Positions 44,982 through 53,362 of a stretch of 64,000 nt of DNA are shown here, piece after piece. The stretch covers positions 1 to 64,000 of the forward strand of contig CALKUH010000039.1 of assembly GCA_937996795.1 (NCBI GenBank), read 5' to 3'. Within the stretch, counting starts at the first letter, position 1. Each line of letters starts with the position of its first letter. The stretch comes from an uncultured Verrucomicrobiota bacterium. GTDB taxonomy: Bacteria; Verrucomicrobiota; Kiritimatiellia; CAIVKH01. The translations under genes and the position numbers were made by a program. Below the pieces are notes generated by a model that was given only the letters and a program-made list of their open reading frames with translations, was not told the origin of the DNA and made no database searches.

Positions 44982-45328
44982 AAAACCTCCAGATCCGCGC
45001 GGCGGATCGCCTTCAGCCTTCGGTCATCCGCCCGGATCTCCGCGCACGTTTCCAACGTCTGTAAAAACGATTTCGGAACACGTTCAACGTCTGGAAAACC
45101 TTTTCCCGCCAGCCGGTAGTGGACCCAGCGTCCGGCCTTGCGCGATTCGACGAGTCCCGCGTCGCGCAGCAGCGACAGGTGTTTCGACACTGTTGACGGC
45201 GCGAGTCCGACCAGGTCGATCAACTGGCACGCGCACAACTCCCCGCCGCGCAGCGCCGCGAGCAGGCGCAGCCGCGTCGGATCGCTAAACGCCAGCCCGA
45301 TACGCGCGATGGAACGAATGTCCTTCAT
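44957..45328 (-). CDS. arsR: ArsR-family arsenic-responsive repressor (1)
   Basis: A 123-residue winged-helix repressor. The metal-binding motif ELCACQL (Cys32, Cys34) lies in the alpha-3 helix as in E. coli ArsR, followed by the recognition helix LAPSTVSKHLSLLRDAGLV and wing RKAGRWVHYRL. It should leave DNA on binding As(III) and so derepress arsC and acr3. An inverted repeat overlapping its start codon is the probable operator. Part of the C-terminal region (PDVERVPKSFLQTLET) is encoded by the 32-bp-spaced repeat pair. Confidence 0.93.
   Translation of the reverse strand: MKDIRSIARIGLAFSDPTRLRLLAALRGGELCACQLIDLVGLAPSTVSKHLSLLRDAGLVESRKAGRWVHYRLAGKGFPDVERVPKSFLQTLETCAEIRADDRRLKAIRRADLEVLCKQQRKS
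45053..45099 (+). repeat. CAACGTCTG box pair (copy 2), inside arsR
   Basis: CAACGTCTGTAAAAA at 45053-45067 and the variant CAACGTCTGGAAAAC at 45085-45099 start 32 bp apart and lie within the arsR reading frame. On the coding strand the second reads TTTTCCAGACGTTGAA, close to a symmetrical TTTCCA/TGGAAA hairpin form. Confidence 0.7.
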
Positions 45329-45371
45329 TTCGTTATATGGCGAAATGTAGATATATGCGCGCGATTGTCAA
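45326..45371 (-). promoter_or_regulatory. Promoter and operator of arsR-arsC-acr3
   Basis: On the minus strand TTGACA (45371-45366) is followed after 16 bp by TACATT, a plausible -35/-10 pair. The inverted repeat CATTTCG-8 bp-CGAAATG (45326-45347) covers the region from the -10 to the arsR start codon, so repressor bound there would block transcription. The -35 overlaps the end of the upstream ccdA-like gene. Confidence 0.55.
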
Positions 45372-46063
45372 GGCGCGGTATGGAGCAGCCAGAGGCCGCC
45401 AAGGATGACCAGCACGCCGCAGACCTTCTTGAGCAGCACGGCGCCTTTGGAGTCCTTGTTCCAGTTGAGGGCCTTCTCCACCAGTTCGGTCGAGGTCCCG
45501 GCGAGTACGATGACGGAGCAGTGGCCGAGGCCGTAGACGGCGAGCAGCAGGACGCCGTACCCGAATTGCTCTGCGGCGACCTTGAACGTGACGGCGAGCA
45601 TGGGCGCCATGTAGGCAAACGTGCAGGGACCGAGCGCGATGCCGAAGATGAGGCCGAGGACGAAGGAGGCGAGCAGGCCCTTGCGCTGCAGGCCGACCCG
45701 GCCCGCGTTGACGTTCAACGGAATTACGTCCAGCAGGTGCAGGCCAACGACGAAGAAGATGGCGGCGACGAACCAGTTGCCCCATCGCCCGACATCGCCC
45801 AGCATCCGCCCCGCCAGCGCGGTGACCACGCCAATCAGCGCGATGGTGATCAGGATGCCGACGGAGAAGAGCAGGGAGAGCGTAAACGCGCGTCCGGCGG
45901 ACTTCACATCCTGCTCATCGATGAATCCGACGATCAGCGGAATGCTGGCGAGATGGCAGGGACTGAGGAGGATGCTCAGGATGCCCCAGATGAAAGCCGC
46001 CCCGAGCGCGACGGCCGGCGCGCCCTGCACGGCGTTGGTCAGCGCGGCGAGAAGTTCGTGCAT
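45368..46063 (-). CDS. CcdA/DsbD-type membrane thiol transporter
   Basis: A 231-residue protein with six predicted helices and the two conserved redox cysteines of the family, Cys36 in LSPCHLASIP and Cys147 in LGPCTFAYMAP. It moves reducing equivalents from cytoplasmic thioredoxin across the membrane. Here it lies directly after a membrane-anchored thioredoxin gene (1-bp gap) in the arsenic island, so its likely partner is that protein and not cytochrome c maturation. Confidence 0.9.
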   Translation of the reverse strand: MHELLAALTNAVQGAPAVALGAAFIWGILSILLSPCHLASIPLIVGFIDEQDVKSAGRAFTLSLLFSVGILITIALIGVVTALAGRMLGDVGRWGNWFVAAIFFVVGLHLLDVIPLNVNAGRVGLQRKGLLASFVLGLIFGIALGPCTFAYMAPMLAVTFKVAAEQFGYGVLLLAVYGLGHCSVIVLAGTSTELVEKALNWNKDSKGAVLLKKVCGVLVILGGLWLLHTAP

Positions 46064-46064
46064 T

Positions 46065-46475
46065 TCAATTCAGCACCCCGAGTTCCTTCCACTTGGCCAG
46101 GATATCGGCTTTCCCCAGGAATCCTTCGTGCCGCCAGCGTTCCCGGCCTTCGGCGTCATAGAAGATCTGCGTCGGAATGAGGTTGATCCCGTAGGGCTTC
46201 GCCGCTTCGGGGTCTTCCCACACATCGATGAAGGTGACCTGGAAGATGCCGGCGTATTCCGCGCGCAGCTCGTCGAGGATCGGCGTCATGGCTTTGCACG
46301 GGATGCACTTCCCGGCGCCGAGATCCACGAGGCGGGGCAGGGGGGTGTCAAGGTTCGCGGAAGCCGCTGCCGGGGTGGAGGTCCCGGATTCCTTTTGCTG
46401 CGCACGATGGACCAGCACGATCGAAGCCGCGGCGGCGAGCGCGATGATGATGAGCAGGCGATGGAGCGGCTTCAT
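46065..46475 (-). CDS. Membrane-anchored thioredoxin-family protein
   Basis: A 136-residue protein with an N-terminal hydrophobic segment (LLIIIALAAAASIVLV) acting as signal or anchor, a low-complexity linker and a thioredoxin fold with CIPC (Cys57, Cys60) and cis-proline NLIPTQIFYD. It should act outside the cytoplasmic membrane, receiving electrons from the CcdA-like protein encoded next. The target may be an arsenic-binding or cysteine-rich surface protein; this is inferred from context only. Confidence 0.86.
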   Translation of the reverse strand: MKPLHRLLIIIALAAAASIVLVHRAQQKESGTSTPAAASANLDTPLPRLVDLGAGKCIPCKAMTPILDELRAEYAGIFQVTFIDVWEDPEAAKPYGINLIPTQIFYDAEGRERWRHEGFLGKADILAKWKELGVLN

Positions 46476-46477
46476 GT

Positions 46478-46711
46478 TTACAGCAGGTGCCTTTTGATTT
46501 CGTCCACGGAGAGCAGGCGTCCCGCGCTTTTGACGACGCCGTCCACCACGAGGCCCGGCGTGGTCATGATACCGAACTTCATGATCTCGGTGATCTTTTC
46601 GACCTTCTCGATGCGGGCTTCGATGCCGAGCTGTTTAACCGCCTCTTCCGCGTGAGCCGTCAGCGTTTTGCACTTCGGACAGCCGGTGCCGAGGATCTGG
46701 ATTTTCTTCAT
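46478..46711 (-). CDS. MTH895/TM0996-type mini-thioredoxin
   Basis: A 77-residue thioredoxin-fold protein with the active-site motif CPKC (Cys11, Cys14) and the sequence IMTTPGLVVDGVVKSAGRLLS holding the cis-proline. The family is usually encoded beside YraQ-type permeases and arsenic genes, as here. It is cytoplasmic (no signal) and separated from the adjacent genes by 2 and 11 bp. It probably supplies electrons or shuttles thiol-bound metalloid. Confidence 0.88.
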   Translation of the reverse strand: MKKIQILGTGCPKCKTLTAHAEEAVKQLGIEARIEKVEKITEIMKFGIMTTPGLVVDGVVKSAGRLLSVDEIKRHLL

Positions 46712-46722
46712 GGGGTCTCCTG

Positions 46723-48096
46723 TCAAAGCGCACCGAATAGCAGTCCGGAGATCGTGGCCATGATTACGACCAGGGCCACGAACGTAAGGGTCTTTCGGGG
46801 GCCGAGGATGGAGTTGATCACCAGCATGCTGGGGAGCGAGAGCGCGGGGCCGGCGAGCAGGAGGGCGAGGGCGGGGCCCCGCCCCATGCCGCTGTCCATC
46901 AGGCCGCGCAGGATGGGGACTTCGGTGAGGGTGGCGAAGTACATCAGGGCGCCGGTGAGGGAGGCGAAGAAATTGGTCCACAGCGGCCAGATGCCGGCGA
47001 GCCAGCCGGGCGGTTCCGTGCCCGCGCCGTGCAGGATGGCCCAGAACGGGGCGGGGTCGTCGCCCACCAGCGCTTGAATCCATCGGTTCGGGATGAGGCC
47101 GGCGTCCACCGATTCCGGGCTGCCGAGGAAAAAGCCCGCGGCGAGCACGCCACCGAAGAGCAGCGGGGTGATTTGTTTGGCAAAGCCCCAGGTCTGGCCG
47201 CCCCATTCCTTCAGTTCCGGGCCGTTGAACCAGATCAGGACGGACAGGGCGATCGCACCGGCGGTGAACGGAATGACCGGGCGGGACGGAATCAGGAGGG
47301 CGATGGCGAACACGCCGGCGGCGGATGCGAACAGGCGCCACGCCTTGACGCCGAGGAAACGCCACAGGCAGAAGCCGGTCAGCAGCGCGAAGCCGGAGGT
47401 GATCCACCACTTGGCGGCGTGGATGGCGTGCCAGATCCCGGACGATTCGGCGGGGCGGGCCCAGTTCGCGAAGACGAGCACGGCGGCCATGGCGAAGAAA
47501 TACAGGGCGGTGTGGCGGAGCGGGCGCGGCGGTTTGCCGTCCTCCTCGAGATAAACCTCCCCCGCCGTTGCGGCCTTGGCGCGTTCGTCCTTGAGGAAGA
47601 TCAGGTGCATCAGTGCGCCGATAACGAGGCTGAAGACCACGGCGCCGATGGCGCGCGCGATACCGAGCGGGGCGCCGAGAATGCGCGCCGTCATGACAAT
47701 GGCCAGCACGTTGATGGCGGGTCCCGAATAGAGGAAAGCGACCGCCGGGCCGAGTCCCGCGCCGCGCATGTAGATGCCGGCGAAGAGGGGAAGCACTGTG
47801 CAGGAACAGACGGCGAGGATGGTGCCGGATACCGAGGCGACGCCATAGGAGAGGAGTTTATTGGCCTTGGGGCCGAAGTACTTCAACACCGCGTTCTGGC
47901 TGACGAAGACGCCGATTGCGCCGGCGATGAAGAAGGCGGGGACGAGGCAAAGCAGAACATGTTCGCGGGCGTACCAGTGGAGGAGGCGGAACGCCTCGAA
48001 CAGGGCCCCTTGAATGCGCGGCGACTCAATGGGCAGAAAGTAGGCGGCCAGAAATCCGGCGAGCAGGAGCAGCGCGGTTTTCAGCTCCCGGTTCAT
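46723..48096 (-). CDS. YraQ/ArsP-like permease (DUF318 family)
   Basis: A 457-residue polytopic membrane protein. The family motif with a cysteine pair (ILAVCSCTVLPLFAGIY, Cys97 and Cys99) and the later LLAGPALSLPSMLVINSILG repeat mark the DUF318 permeases. The best-studied member group, ArsP, exports trivalent organoarsenicals. Many copies next to ArsR and mini-thioredoxin genes are of unknown substrate, so organoarsenical export is only the leading hypothesis. The ATG overlaps the arsR stop (ATGA). Confidence 0.85.
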   Translation of the reverse strand: MNRELKTALLLLAGFLAAYFLPIESPRIQGALFEAFRLLHWYAREHVLLCLVPAFFIAGAIGVFVSQNAVLKYFGPKANKLLSYGVASVSGTILAVCSCTVLPLFAGIYMRGAGLGPAVAFLYSGPAINVLAIVMTARILGAPLGIARAIGAVVFSLVIGALMHLIFLKDERAKAATAGEVYLEEDGKPPRPLRHTALYFFAMAAVLVFANWARPAESSGIWHAIHAAKWWITSGFALLTGFCLWRFLGVKAWRLFASAAGVFAIALLIPSRPVIPFTAGAIALSVLIWFNGPELKEWGGQTWGFAKQITPLLFGGVLAAGFFLGSPESVDAGLIPNRWIQALVGDDPAPFWAILHGAGTEPPGWLAGIWPLWTNFFASLTGALMYFATLTEVPILRGLMDSGMGRGPALALLLAGPALSLPSMLVINSILGPRKTLTFVALVVIMATISGLLFGAL

Positions 48097-48434
48097 CTGG
48101 AAGGATCGGTGACGGCGCGTGCGCGCCGTTTGTGATCCGACTGGACGACTTCCATGGCGCAATCAAAAGCCTTCAAAATACAGGGAGTCGCGAGTCGCAG
48201 CATCACGCGGGGGCCCGCACGTCGCTCCGCCACGATCCCGGCCTGTTTCAACTGGCTGACGTGTCGCGAGAGGTTGGACTGGTTACGTCGCAGAAACGGT
48301 TCCAACTCGCTCATGCAGGCTTCGCCTTGCTGCAAGGCATACACGACCTGGAGCCGCAACGGGTGCGCGAGCGCCTTCAATACCCGCGCCCGCGCCGCCG
48401 CCTCTTCCTCGGACAGAAAACGATTGGATTTCAT
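48093..48434 (-). CDS. ArsR-family repressor (2)
   Basis: A 113-residue winged-helix protein with RVLKALAHPLRLQVVYALQQGEACMSELE, recognition helix NQSNLSRHVSQLKQAGIV and wing RRAGPRVMLRL. Cys40 and the C-terminal Cys85/Cys92 are candidate metalloid ligands; the arrangement differs from the ELCACQL type of the other arsR. It begins the permease operon and is preceded by a perfect 26-bp palindrome that overlaps the promoter. Confidence 0.9.
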   Translation of the reverse strand: MKSNRFLSEEEAAARARVLKALAHPLRLQVVYALQQGEACMSELEPFLRRNQSNLSRHVSQLKQAGIVAERRAGPRVMLRLATPCILKAFDCAMEVVQSDHKRRARAVTDPSR

Positions 48435-48439
48435 ACATT

Positions 48440-48469
48440 CACTTATGCGCATATGCGCATAAGTGTCAA
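48440..48469 (-). promoter_or_regulatory. 26-bp palindromic operator and promoter of the arsR2-permease operon
   Basis: A perfect palindrome, half-site CACTTATGCGCAT, spans 48440-48465. A TTGACA -35 box (48469-48464 on the minus strand) runs into it, so the palindrome fills the spacer and the -10 area. This is the expected place for an ArsR-type repressor, 6 bp upstream of the start codon. Confidence 0.7.
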
Positions 48470-48528
48470 TGCACGAATGCGACATCGGCTGCTTGTGCCT
48501 GTGGGCGGGTGGGCGGTGTGGGGCGCGG

Positions 48529-49245
48529 TTAGCGCGCGGAGGTGATGCGGATGTCGGGGCGGTAGCGGATGCGGACGACCAGGTCGCCGCGGGCGCCTCG
48601 GGCGGTGGGGAGGCCGGCGCCGGGAATCCGGAGGAGCGTGTCGCGTTCGACGCGCGGGGGGATTCGGATGGAGAGGGGCTGGCCAAGCGGACCGCGCAGG
48701 TGTTCCGCGCCGCCGGACGCGGCGCGGCGCGCGTTGATGCGCAGGTCACAGCGCAGGTCGGACCCCCTGGCCTTGAACTGCCGGTCCGGCTTCACCTTCA
48801 CCCGCACCACCAGCGTGCCGCCGTCGCCGTCCCGCTGGATGCGAAAGCGCGTACCCGGCGCGGTGTCGGGCGGGACCACCAGCGTGTACTCCTCGGCCGC
48901 GGCGCGGGCGGGATCGTGGACGCGCACGCGCAGATTCGTGCCCGCAATCAACTCGCGGATCGTGACCTGCGCATCCTGCTTCAGGGCGGAGACGCGCCGC
49001 GCCTCCCGTCGTTTTTTGGGCGCGCCGCGTTCGCGCTCCAACTCGCGGTCATACGCGCTCCGCCGCGCGTCGTTGCCCAGCACGTGATACGCCGCGTTGA
49101 TCGCCTGCGTGCGCGCCATCGCCTCCGGCGCCGACGCGTTGACGTCGGGGTGATGCGTCTTGGACAACAGCCGGTAGGCCTTGCGGATTTCGTCGCCGGT
49201 GCAGGTGCGATGCAGCCCCAGAGTGGCGTAGTGATCCGCCTGCAT
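48529..49245 (-). CDS. CbpA-like J-domain co-chaperone
   Basis: A 238-residue DnaJ-related protein. The J domain carries the HPD motif (His32-Pro33-Asp34 in KTHHPDVNAS), and two DnaJ C-terminal beta domains follow (about 105-230), without the zinc-finger domain, as in CbpA. It would stimulate a DnaK partner. The ATG at 49245 restores the family start (HYATLGL). It lies downstream of the lipoprotein gene on the same strand with a 19-bp gap, but a functional link is not evident. Confidence 0.85.
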   Translation of the reverse strand: MQADHYATLGLHRTCTGDEIRKAYRLLSKTHHPDVNASAPEAMARTQAINAAYHVLGNDARRSAYDRELERERGAPKKRREARRVSALKQDAQVTIRELIAGTNLRVRVHDPARAAAEEYTLVVPPDTAPGTRFRIQRDGDGGTLVVRVKVKPDRQFKARGSDLRCDLRINARRAASGGAEHLRGPLGQPLSIRIPPRVERDTLLRIPGAGLPTARGARGDLVVRIRYRPDIRITSAR

Positions 49246-49264
49246 GAATCGGTCTTTCGCGGCG

Positions 49265-49636
49265 CTAGTCGAAGAAAACGCGCACGTCGAGTTCGTCGCC
49301 GAAATCATCCGCGACGTCGAGCACGGTCAGGCGGCCCTCGATGATGTCCACCTCATCGCGCCAGCTCGCGTCACTGTCGCGCTGGTCGAGCACGATGCGG
49401 TACACGCCGGGTTCAAGGTCGAATGGCCGGTCGCTGTAATCGCCCACCTGGCCCCGCTCGTCGCCATCCACATAGACCCGCAGGTCCCGGCTGGTGTTGT
49501 TGTCCACGAGCAGCGCGCCGAATCCATCGGGCGGCACATGGTCGCGATCGTTGTCGCTGTCGAGATCGCAGCCGGAGGCCAGCAGTCCGGCCGTAGCGAT
49601 GAGTGCGCCCGCCAAACACCGTTTGAGGAAGTTCAT
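49265..49636 (-). CDS. Small lipoprotein of unknown function
   Basis: A 123-residue protein with a lipoprotein signal: a basic start, the hydrophobic ALIATAGLLA and the lipobox ASGC, followed by acidic residues. The mature part (LLVDNNTSRDLRVYVDGDE, FDLEPGVYRIVLDQRD) looks like a small beta-sandwich of the PEGA-like kind, often attached to the cell surface. No family name can be given with confidence. It follows the papain-like peptidase gene after a 62-bp spacer containing the repeat pair. Confidence 0.7.
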   Translation of the reverse strand: MNFLKRCLAGALIATAGLLASGCDLDSDNDRDHVPPDGFGALLVDNNTSRDLRVYVDGDERGQVGDYSDRPFDLEPGVYRIVLDQRDSDASWRDEVDIIEGRLTVLDVADDFGDELDVRVFFD

Positions 49637-49662
49637 GGGATTAACCTTATCGTTTTTGCAGG

Positions 49663-49715
49663 GTCTGTAAATTACAGACGTTGCAGGGGCGCCGATATTC
49701 ATTTTACAGACGTTG
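49663..49715 (-). repeat. CAACGTCTG box pair (copy 3) with a palindrome
   Basis: On the minus strand, CAACGTCTGTAAAAT (49715-49701) and CAACGTCTGTAATTT (49683-49669) start 32 bp apart. The distal box is also part of a near-perfect palindrome, GTCTGTAA-A-TTACAGAC (49663-49679). The proximal box encodes the last residues (TTSVK) of the peptidase gene. Confidence 0.7.
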
Positions 49716-51411
49716 TAAAATCGGGGGTGTCCGTCTTCTCCGGCGACAGCTCCTCCCATGCGCCTTTGTGGGGGTGCCAGCGGATGCGGCCGCGTTCGAA
49801 GGTGTTGTGGCGTCCGCCGTCGCCGCTGTCCAGCTCGTCGCTGGTGGGGTAGCCGAGCGGCCCGGTCTCCCAGCCGAGCGCGGCCCAGCGGTCGCGGATG
49901 GCTCCGTAGATGGCGGACGGCGGCGTGCGGGGCGACCAGTAGATCGAGCCGCGTTCGTAGTGGGTGTAGCGGCCGAGCCCGTCGGGGCAGGTTTCGACGC
50001 CGGTCACGGGCGCGCCGAGGAAGTCGAGGCCGCCGGTGGCCTGCCATTTGGCGTGGATCGCGGCTTCGGCCGCAAGGGGCTCTTCCTTGGTGTTCGACGC
50101 CGCGGGCGCGGGGGCTTCCGTGCGGATGGGCACGCGCGTGGCGGCGGCGTCGTGCGCGCGGCCCGCGGGCGGCGTGGCGCGACCGTTCATCCGCTCGCCC
50201 GCGCGATCGAGGGTCATGACGAGTTTCCATCCCTTGAGGATGTCCCAACGCGGCGCGCGCTGGTCGAAGTCGATCCACGCTTCGAGTTGCTCGCCGCGCA
50301 GTGCGCCGTTGACGCGGTAGGGCTGGTCCGGGTCGCCGTTGAGATAGAACGTCCCGAGCCGGCGGTCCTGCACGCGCTGGCCGCGCTCGTCGGCGTACAG
50401 ATGGTGGTCGAAGAGCGGCTGCATGAGGCCGGGCACGTGGTACACGTCGAGCGTGCCGCGGTGCGGGCCGAAGGCGACGTCCCAGCGCCCGATGAAGGCG
50501 AGCTCCGGCATCCGGTACGGGCGCTCGACCTCGTCAATCCACGAAGCCCATTCGCCGTACTTCAGGTAGTCGTATTCGATGTAGGTGAAGTCGTCGCCGG
50601 GCGGGTTGGGGATCGGGTGTCCCCAGCTGTTTTTGGCGATGAAGGTTTTGTTGCGCGGGTCGCGCCGGTCGTAGCCGACGATGAGCATGCGGTGGGTGGT
50701 GACGTCGCCCGCGGGGCCGGTGTATTTCCAGATGCGCCCGTCCCAGTTGCCGGCCATGCGGAAATCCCAGATGACCTCGCGGCCGGAGGCGAGGATGGCC
50801 TCGATTGCTTCCGGGCGCGTGGCATCGGCGCGCGGCAGCCATTCGACGCGTTTGACGCGGTAATAGGCGGGCGCGCGGAGGGCGCTGCGCGGCAGGCGGC
50901 GCTCGTCGAGCAGATGGGTCGAGACGTTGTACTGGCGCTGCCAGTAGGGATCGGTGTCCGGGCGTCCGCCGGTGTCGAACAGGTAATCGGTGAGCGGCAT
51001 GAACCGCTCCTCCGGCAGGCCGAGCACAGCGGCGGGCGAGGAGGCGACGAGCGAGTCCACAGTGCCGCCCTGGTGCTCGAACATCGGGATGCCGCTTTCG
51101 CGCTCCCAGGGGTCGGGGATGCGCATGAAGCGGGTGCGGAAGCGGCCGTCGAACTGGCAGGTTTCGATAAACAGAAGACGGGCGACGTAGTCGGAAAAGT
51201 GTTCGGCGAGATCGAGATCGCCGTGGCCCTGGCGTTTGTACGCGGCTTCCATCGCGGCGACGGTGCCGTGGATGAAACAGTTGCCGCGCGCGCCCTGCGC
51301 CTTGACGGGGGTTTGATGCGGGCGGAGGTCCACATAGGCCGGGCGCTGGGCCTCCGCCGCGAAGGCGGCGCTGAAGGCGACGAGTACGCAGAGCAGTCGC
51401 AGGACGTTCAT
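49699..51411 (-). CDS. Exported papain-like (C1) peptidase with LGFP repeats
   Basis: A 570-residue protein with a signal peptide (LLCVLVAFSAAFA). The C1 catalytic residues are all visible: Gln39 (KAQG), Cys45 (RGNCFIHG), His240 (TTHRMLIVGYD) and Asn261 (AKNSWG). No propeptide precedes the domain. After a beta-rich middle region, residues 455-550 hold LGFP-type repeats (LDFLGAPVTG, GPLGYPTSDE), which bind cell-wall or envelope material in other proteins. The start overlaps the upstream gene by 4 bp, so it is made with the DUF1800/DUF1501 set. The last residues come from a repeat element. Confidence 0.85.
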   Translation of the reverse strand: MNVLRLLCVLVAFSAAFAAEAQRPAYVDLRPHQTPVKAQGARGNCFIHGTVAAMEAAYKRQGHGDLDLAEHFSDYVARLLFIETCQFDGRFRTRFMRIPDPWERESGIPMFEHQGGTVDSLVASSPAAVLGLPEERFMPLTDYLFDTGGRPDTDPYWQRQYNVSTHLLDERRLPRSALRAPAYYRVKRVEWLPRADATRPEAIEAILASGREVIWDFRMAGNWDGRIWKYTGPAGDVTTHRMLIVGYDRRDPRNKTFIAKNSWGHPIPNPPGDDFTYIEYDYLKYGEWASWIDEVERPYRMPELAFIGRWDVAFGPHRGTLDVYHVPGLMQPLFDHHLYADERGQRVQDRRLGTFYLNGDPDQPYRVNGALRGEQLEAWIDFDQRAPRWDILKGWKLVMTLDRAGERMNGRATPPAGRAHDAAATRVPIRTEAPAPAASNTKEEPLAAEAAIHAKWQATGGLDFLGAPVTGVETCPDGLGRYTHYERGSIYWSPRTPPSAIYGAIRDRWAALGWETGPLGYPTSDELDSGDGGRHNTFERGRIRWHPHKGAWEELSPEKTDTPDFTTSVK

Positions 51412-51944
51412 CGGGGCCTTTCGATGGGCAGCGGGTGCGTGGAGGGCGGCGTGTGCAGCAGGTCGTCGTCGGTCCACAGGCGGCGATCCGGGCCGGCGGA
51501 GCGGATCTCCGTGCGGGTGCTGGAGAGCGCGTGGAACACGTACGGCGTGCCCCATCGGTCGATCAACTCGCCCGATTCGTTCAGCGCCGGATGGGTCGCG
51601 GGGATGAAGGCGAGGTTCGCGCGATTGCGGCCTTGCAGGCGGCGCACGAGTTCCGCGTTAGATCCCGCGGGGGCGGCCGCGTGGTCTTTCACGAACATCC
51701 GGTAGCGTTCGAGCAGGCCGTGCACGAGCAGCAACTCCGCTTCGGGAGTGACGTCCGGTTGATGCAGGCGGTCCAGCGCGGGGTCGTGGGAGGGAGGAAC
51801 GGGTAGCGAGGAGCGGGGAGCGGGGGAGGAAGGGACGGGGAGCGGGGAGCGAGTAGCGGGTGAGGTGTCGCGGGTGCGCGCGAGGAGGAGGACGAGGACG
51901 ACGACGAGGAGGAGAAGGACGAGAGAGAGGAAGAGGCGGTTCAC
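51408..51944 (-). CDS. Membrane-anchored GspG-like C-terminal domain protein
   Basis: A 178-residue protein started at a GTG that overlaps the DUF1501 stop (GTGA). An N-terminal run of leucine and valine (FLSLVLLLLVVVLVLLLA) is a membrane anchor. After a proline-rich linker, the C-terminal half ends in LIDRWGTPYVFHALSS and SAGPDRRLWTDDDLLH, the calcium-binding pattern seen at the end of type II secretion major pseudopilin GspG. It lacks a prepilin peptidase site, so it is not a normal pilin. The role is unknown; co-expression with DUF1501 and the peptidase is likely. Confidence 0.65.
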   Translation of the reverse strand: MNRLFLSLVLLLLVVVLVLLLARTRDTSPATRSPLPVPSSPAPRSSLPVPPSHDPALDRLHQPDVTPEAELLLVHGLLERYRMFVKDHAAAPAGSNAELVRRLQGRNRANLAFIPATHPALNESGELIDRWGTPYVFHALSSTRTEIRSAGPDRRLWTDDDLLHTPPSTHPLPIERPR

Positions 51945-53362
51945 GTGCCGAAGAGGCCGAGCGGGGAGCCGGCGGATTGCAGGTTGTAGAAGCGTTCGAT
52001 GTTCGGGAGCACGAGCGGAAGATTGGCTTTGTCCACGCCGAGCCACAAGGCGAGATCGGCGAAATATTCATCGACGGAGGTGGTGGGGATCAGCCGTCCG
52101 CGTCCGGTATCGAGCGGGTTGTCCTCGTAGAGGCTGGGATACTGGCCGAAGATGCGCCGCCCGTTCAGCGCGCCGCCCATGACGATCTGGTTGCCGCCCC
52201 AGGCGTGGTCGGAACCGGCGCCGTTGGAGGTGAGGGTGCGGCCGAAGTCGGACGCGGTGAACAGGGTTACGTTGTTCTGCAGGTTCAGCTCCGTGAGCGC
52301 CGCGTTGAAGGCGCCGAGGCAGGCGCTGACCTCGCCGAGCATGGCCTGCTGGTTGTTGATGACCTCGTCGTGGTGGTCCCATCCGCCGTACATGACGAAG
52401 AAGGTCTGGCGCCGGACGCCGAGGAACGAATGCGCGGAGATCACGCGCGCGACCATGCGGAGCTGTTCGCCGAGCCATGAGTCGGCGGGGAACGCGGTGG
52501 TGAGCGTCGGCGCCTGGTTCAGCGCGGCGGTGAATTCGTGGTGCGTGTGGATGCCGCCCTTCGTTTTCTGGACGAAGGTCTGCTCGAAGAGGTTCCGGTA
52601 TTCGAGGTCGAGCTGGCTGTCGATGGCGGCGCCGCGCACATGGTTCTGGTTCCAGTCGCCCTCGACGCCGTCGAGGCCGATGCTGCCGTACGGCGTGATG
52701 CTGTATTCCACGACGCTGTTGCCCGCCTGCCACACGTTGCTCCCGCTCAGCGAGATGTTCATCGAGACACGCGAGTTTTCGTTCAGGCTCGCGAGCAGGT
52801 CGGCGGCGCGCCCGCCCCAGCCGAGCCCGACGACGCGATCCGGCACCGAGGTCTGCCATTGCTGGATCTGGTCCGAATGCGAATAGAGGCCGAGCGGGAC
52901 CGGCACGCTCTCGTTCTCGTACTGTGTCTTGTTGATGCGTTCGACCAGCGTGCCGACGTTCGCGACAAATGCGAGCTGGTTGTTTTCAAACAGCTGCTGC
53001 ACGGCCGGCATGTTGGGATGGACCGCGAGCTGGCGTCCGACGCTGTTGAGCGGGTTGATCGGCAGCAGCGCGTTCTGGGGCAGGGCCAGGTCGCGCCGGA
53101 TGGCCTGGTATTCGGCGTATTCCGCGGCGCCGCTGGGCACGAGCATGTTGAACGAATCGTTGCCGCCCGCGAGGAAGACGCAGACGAGCGCCTTGTAGTC
53201 GCTGCCGCCGCCGATGGACTGACCCGCCGCGGTGCCGGCCATGCGCAGGTTGAGCAGGGTGTTGAAGAGGGCGGTGGAGCCGATGGCGGCGCAACTGGCC
53301 TGGCCGAGGAACTGGCGGCGTGTGAGCGGCGGGCGTTGGTTCATGGAGGGTTTCCCGTTCAT
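51941..53362 (-). CDS. Tat-exported DUF1501 protein
   Basis: A 473-residue protein with the Tat motif TRRQFLGQAS and the DUF1501 fold, related to alkaline phosphatase/sulfatase-like proteins: ALVCVFLAGGNDSFNMLVP near the start, GLYSHSDQIQQWQTS, MYGGWDHHDEV and TASDFGRTLTSNG, SDHAWGGNQIVMGG. The aspartates and histidines in these motifs look like a metal site. DUF1501 genes are nearly always found beside DUF1800 genes, as here, and their reaction is not established. The start at 53362 overlaps the DUF1800 stop (ATGA); an ATG 18 bp downstream is an alternative. Confidence 0.88.
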   Translation of the reverse strand: MNGKPSMNQRPPLTRRQFLGQASCAAIGSTALFNTLLNLRMAGTAAGQSIGGGSDYKALVCVFLAGGNDSFNMLVPSGAAEYAEYQAIRRDLALPQNALLPINPLNSVGRQLAVHPNMPAVQQLFENNQLAFVANVGTLVERINKTQYENESVPVPLGLYSHSDQIQQWQTSVPDRVVGLGWGGRAADLLASLNENSRVSMNISLSGSNVWQAGNSVVEYSITPYGSIGLDGVEGDWNQNHVRGAAIDSQLDLEYRNLFEQTFVQKTKGGIHTHHEFTAALNQAPTLTTAFPADSWLGEQLRMVARVISAHSFLGVRRQTFFVMYGGWDHHDEVINNQQAMLGEVSACLGAFNAALTELNLQNNVTLFTASDFGRTLTSNGAGSDHAWGGNQIVMGGALNGRRIFGQYPSLYEDNPLDTGRGRLIPTTSVDEYFADLALWLGVDKANLPLVLPNIERFYNLQSAGSPLGLFGT

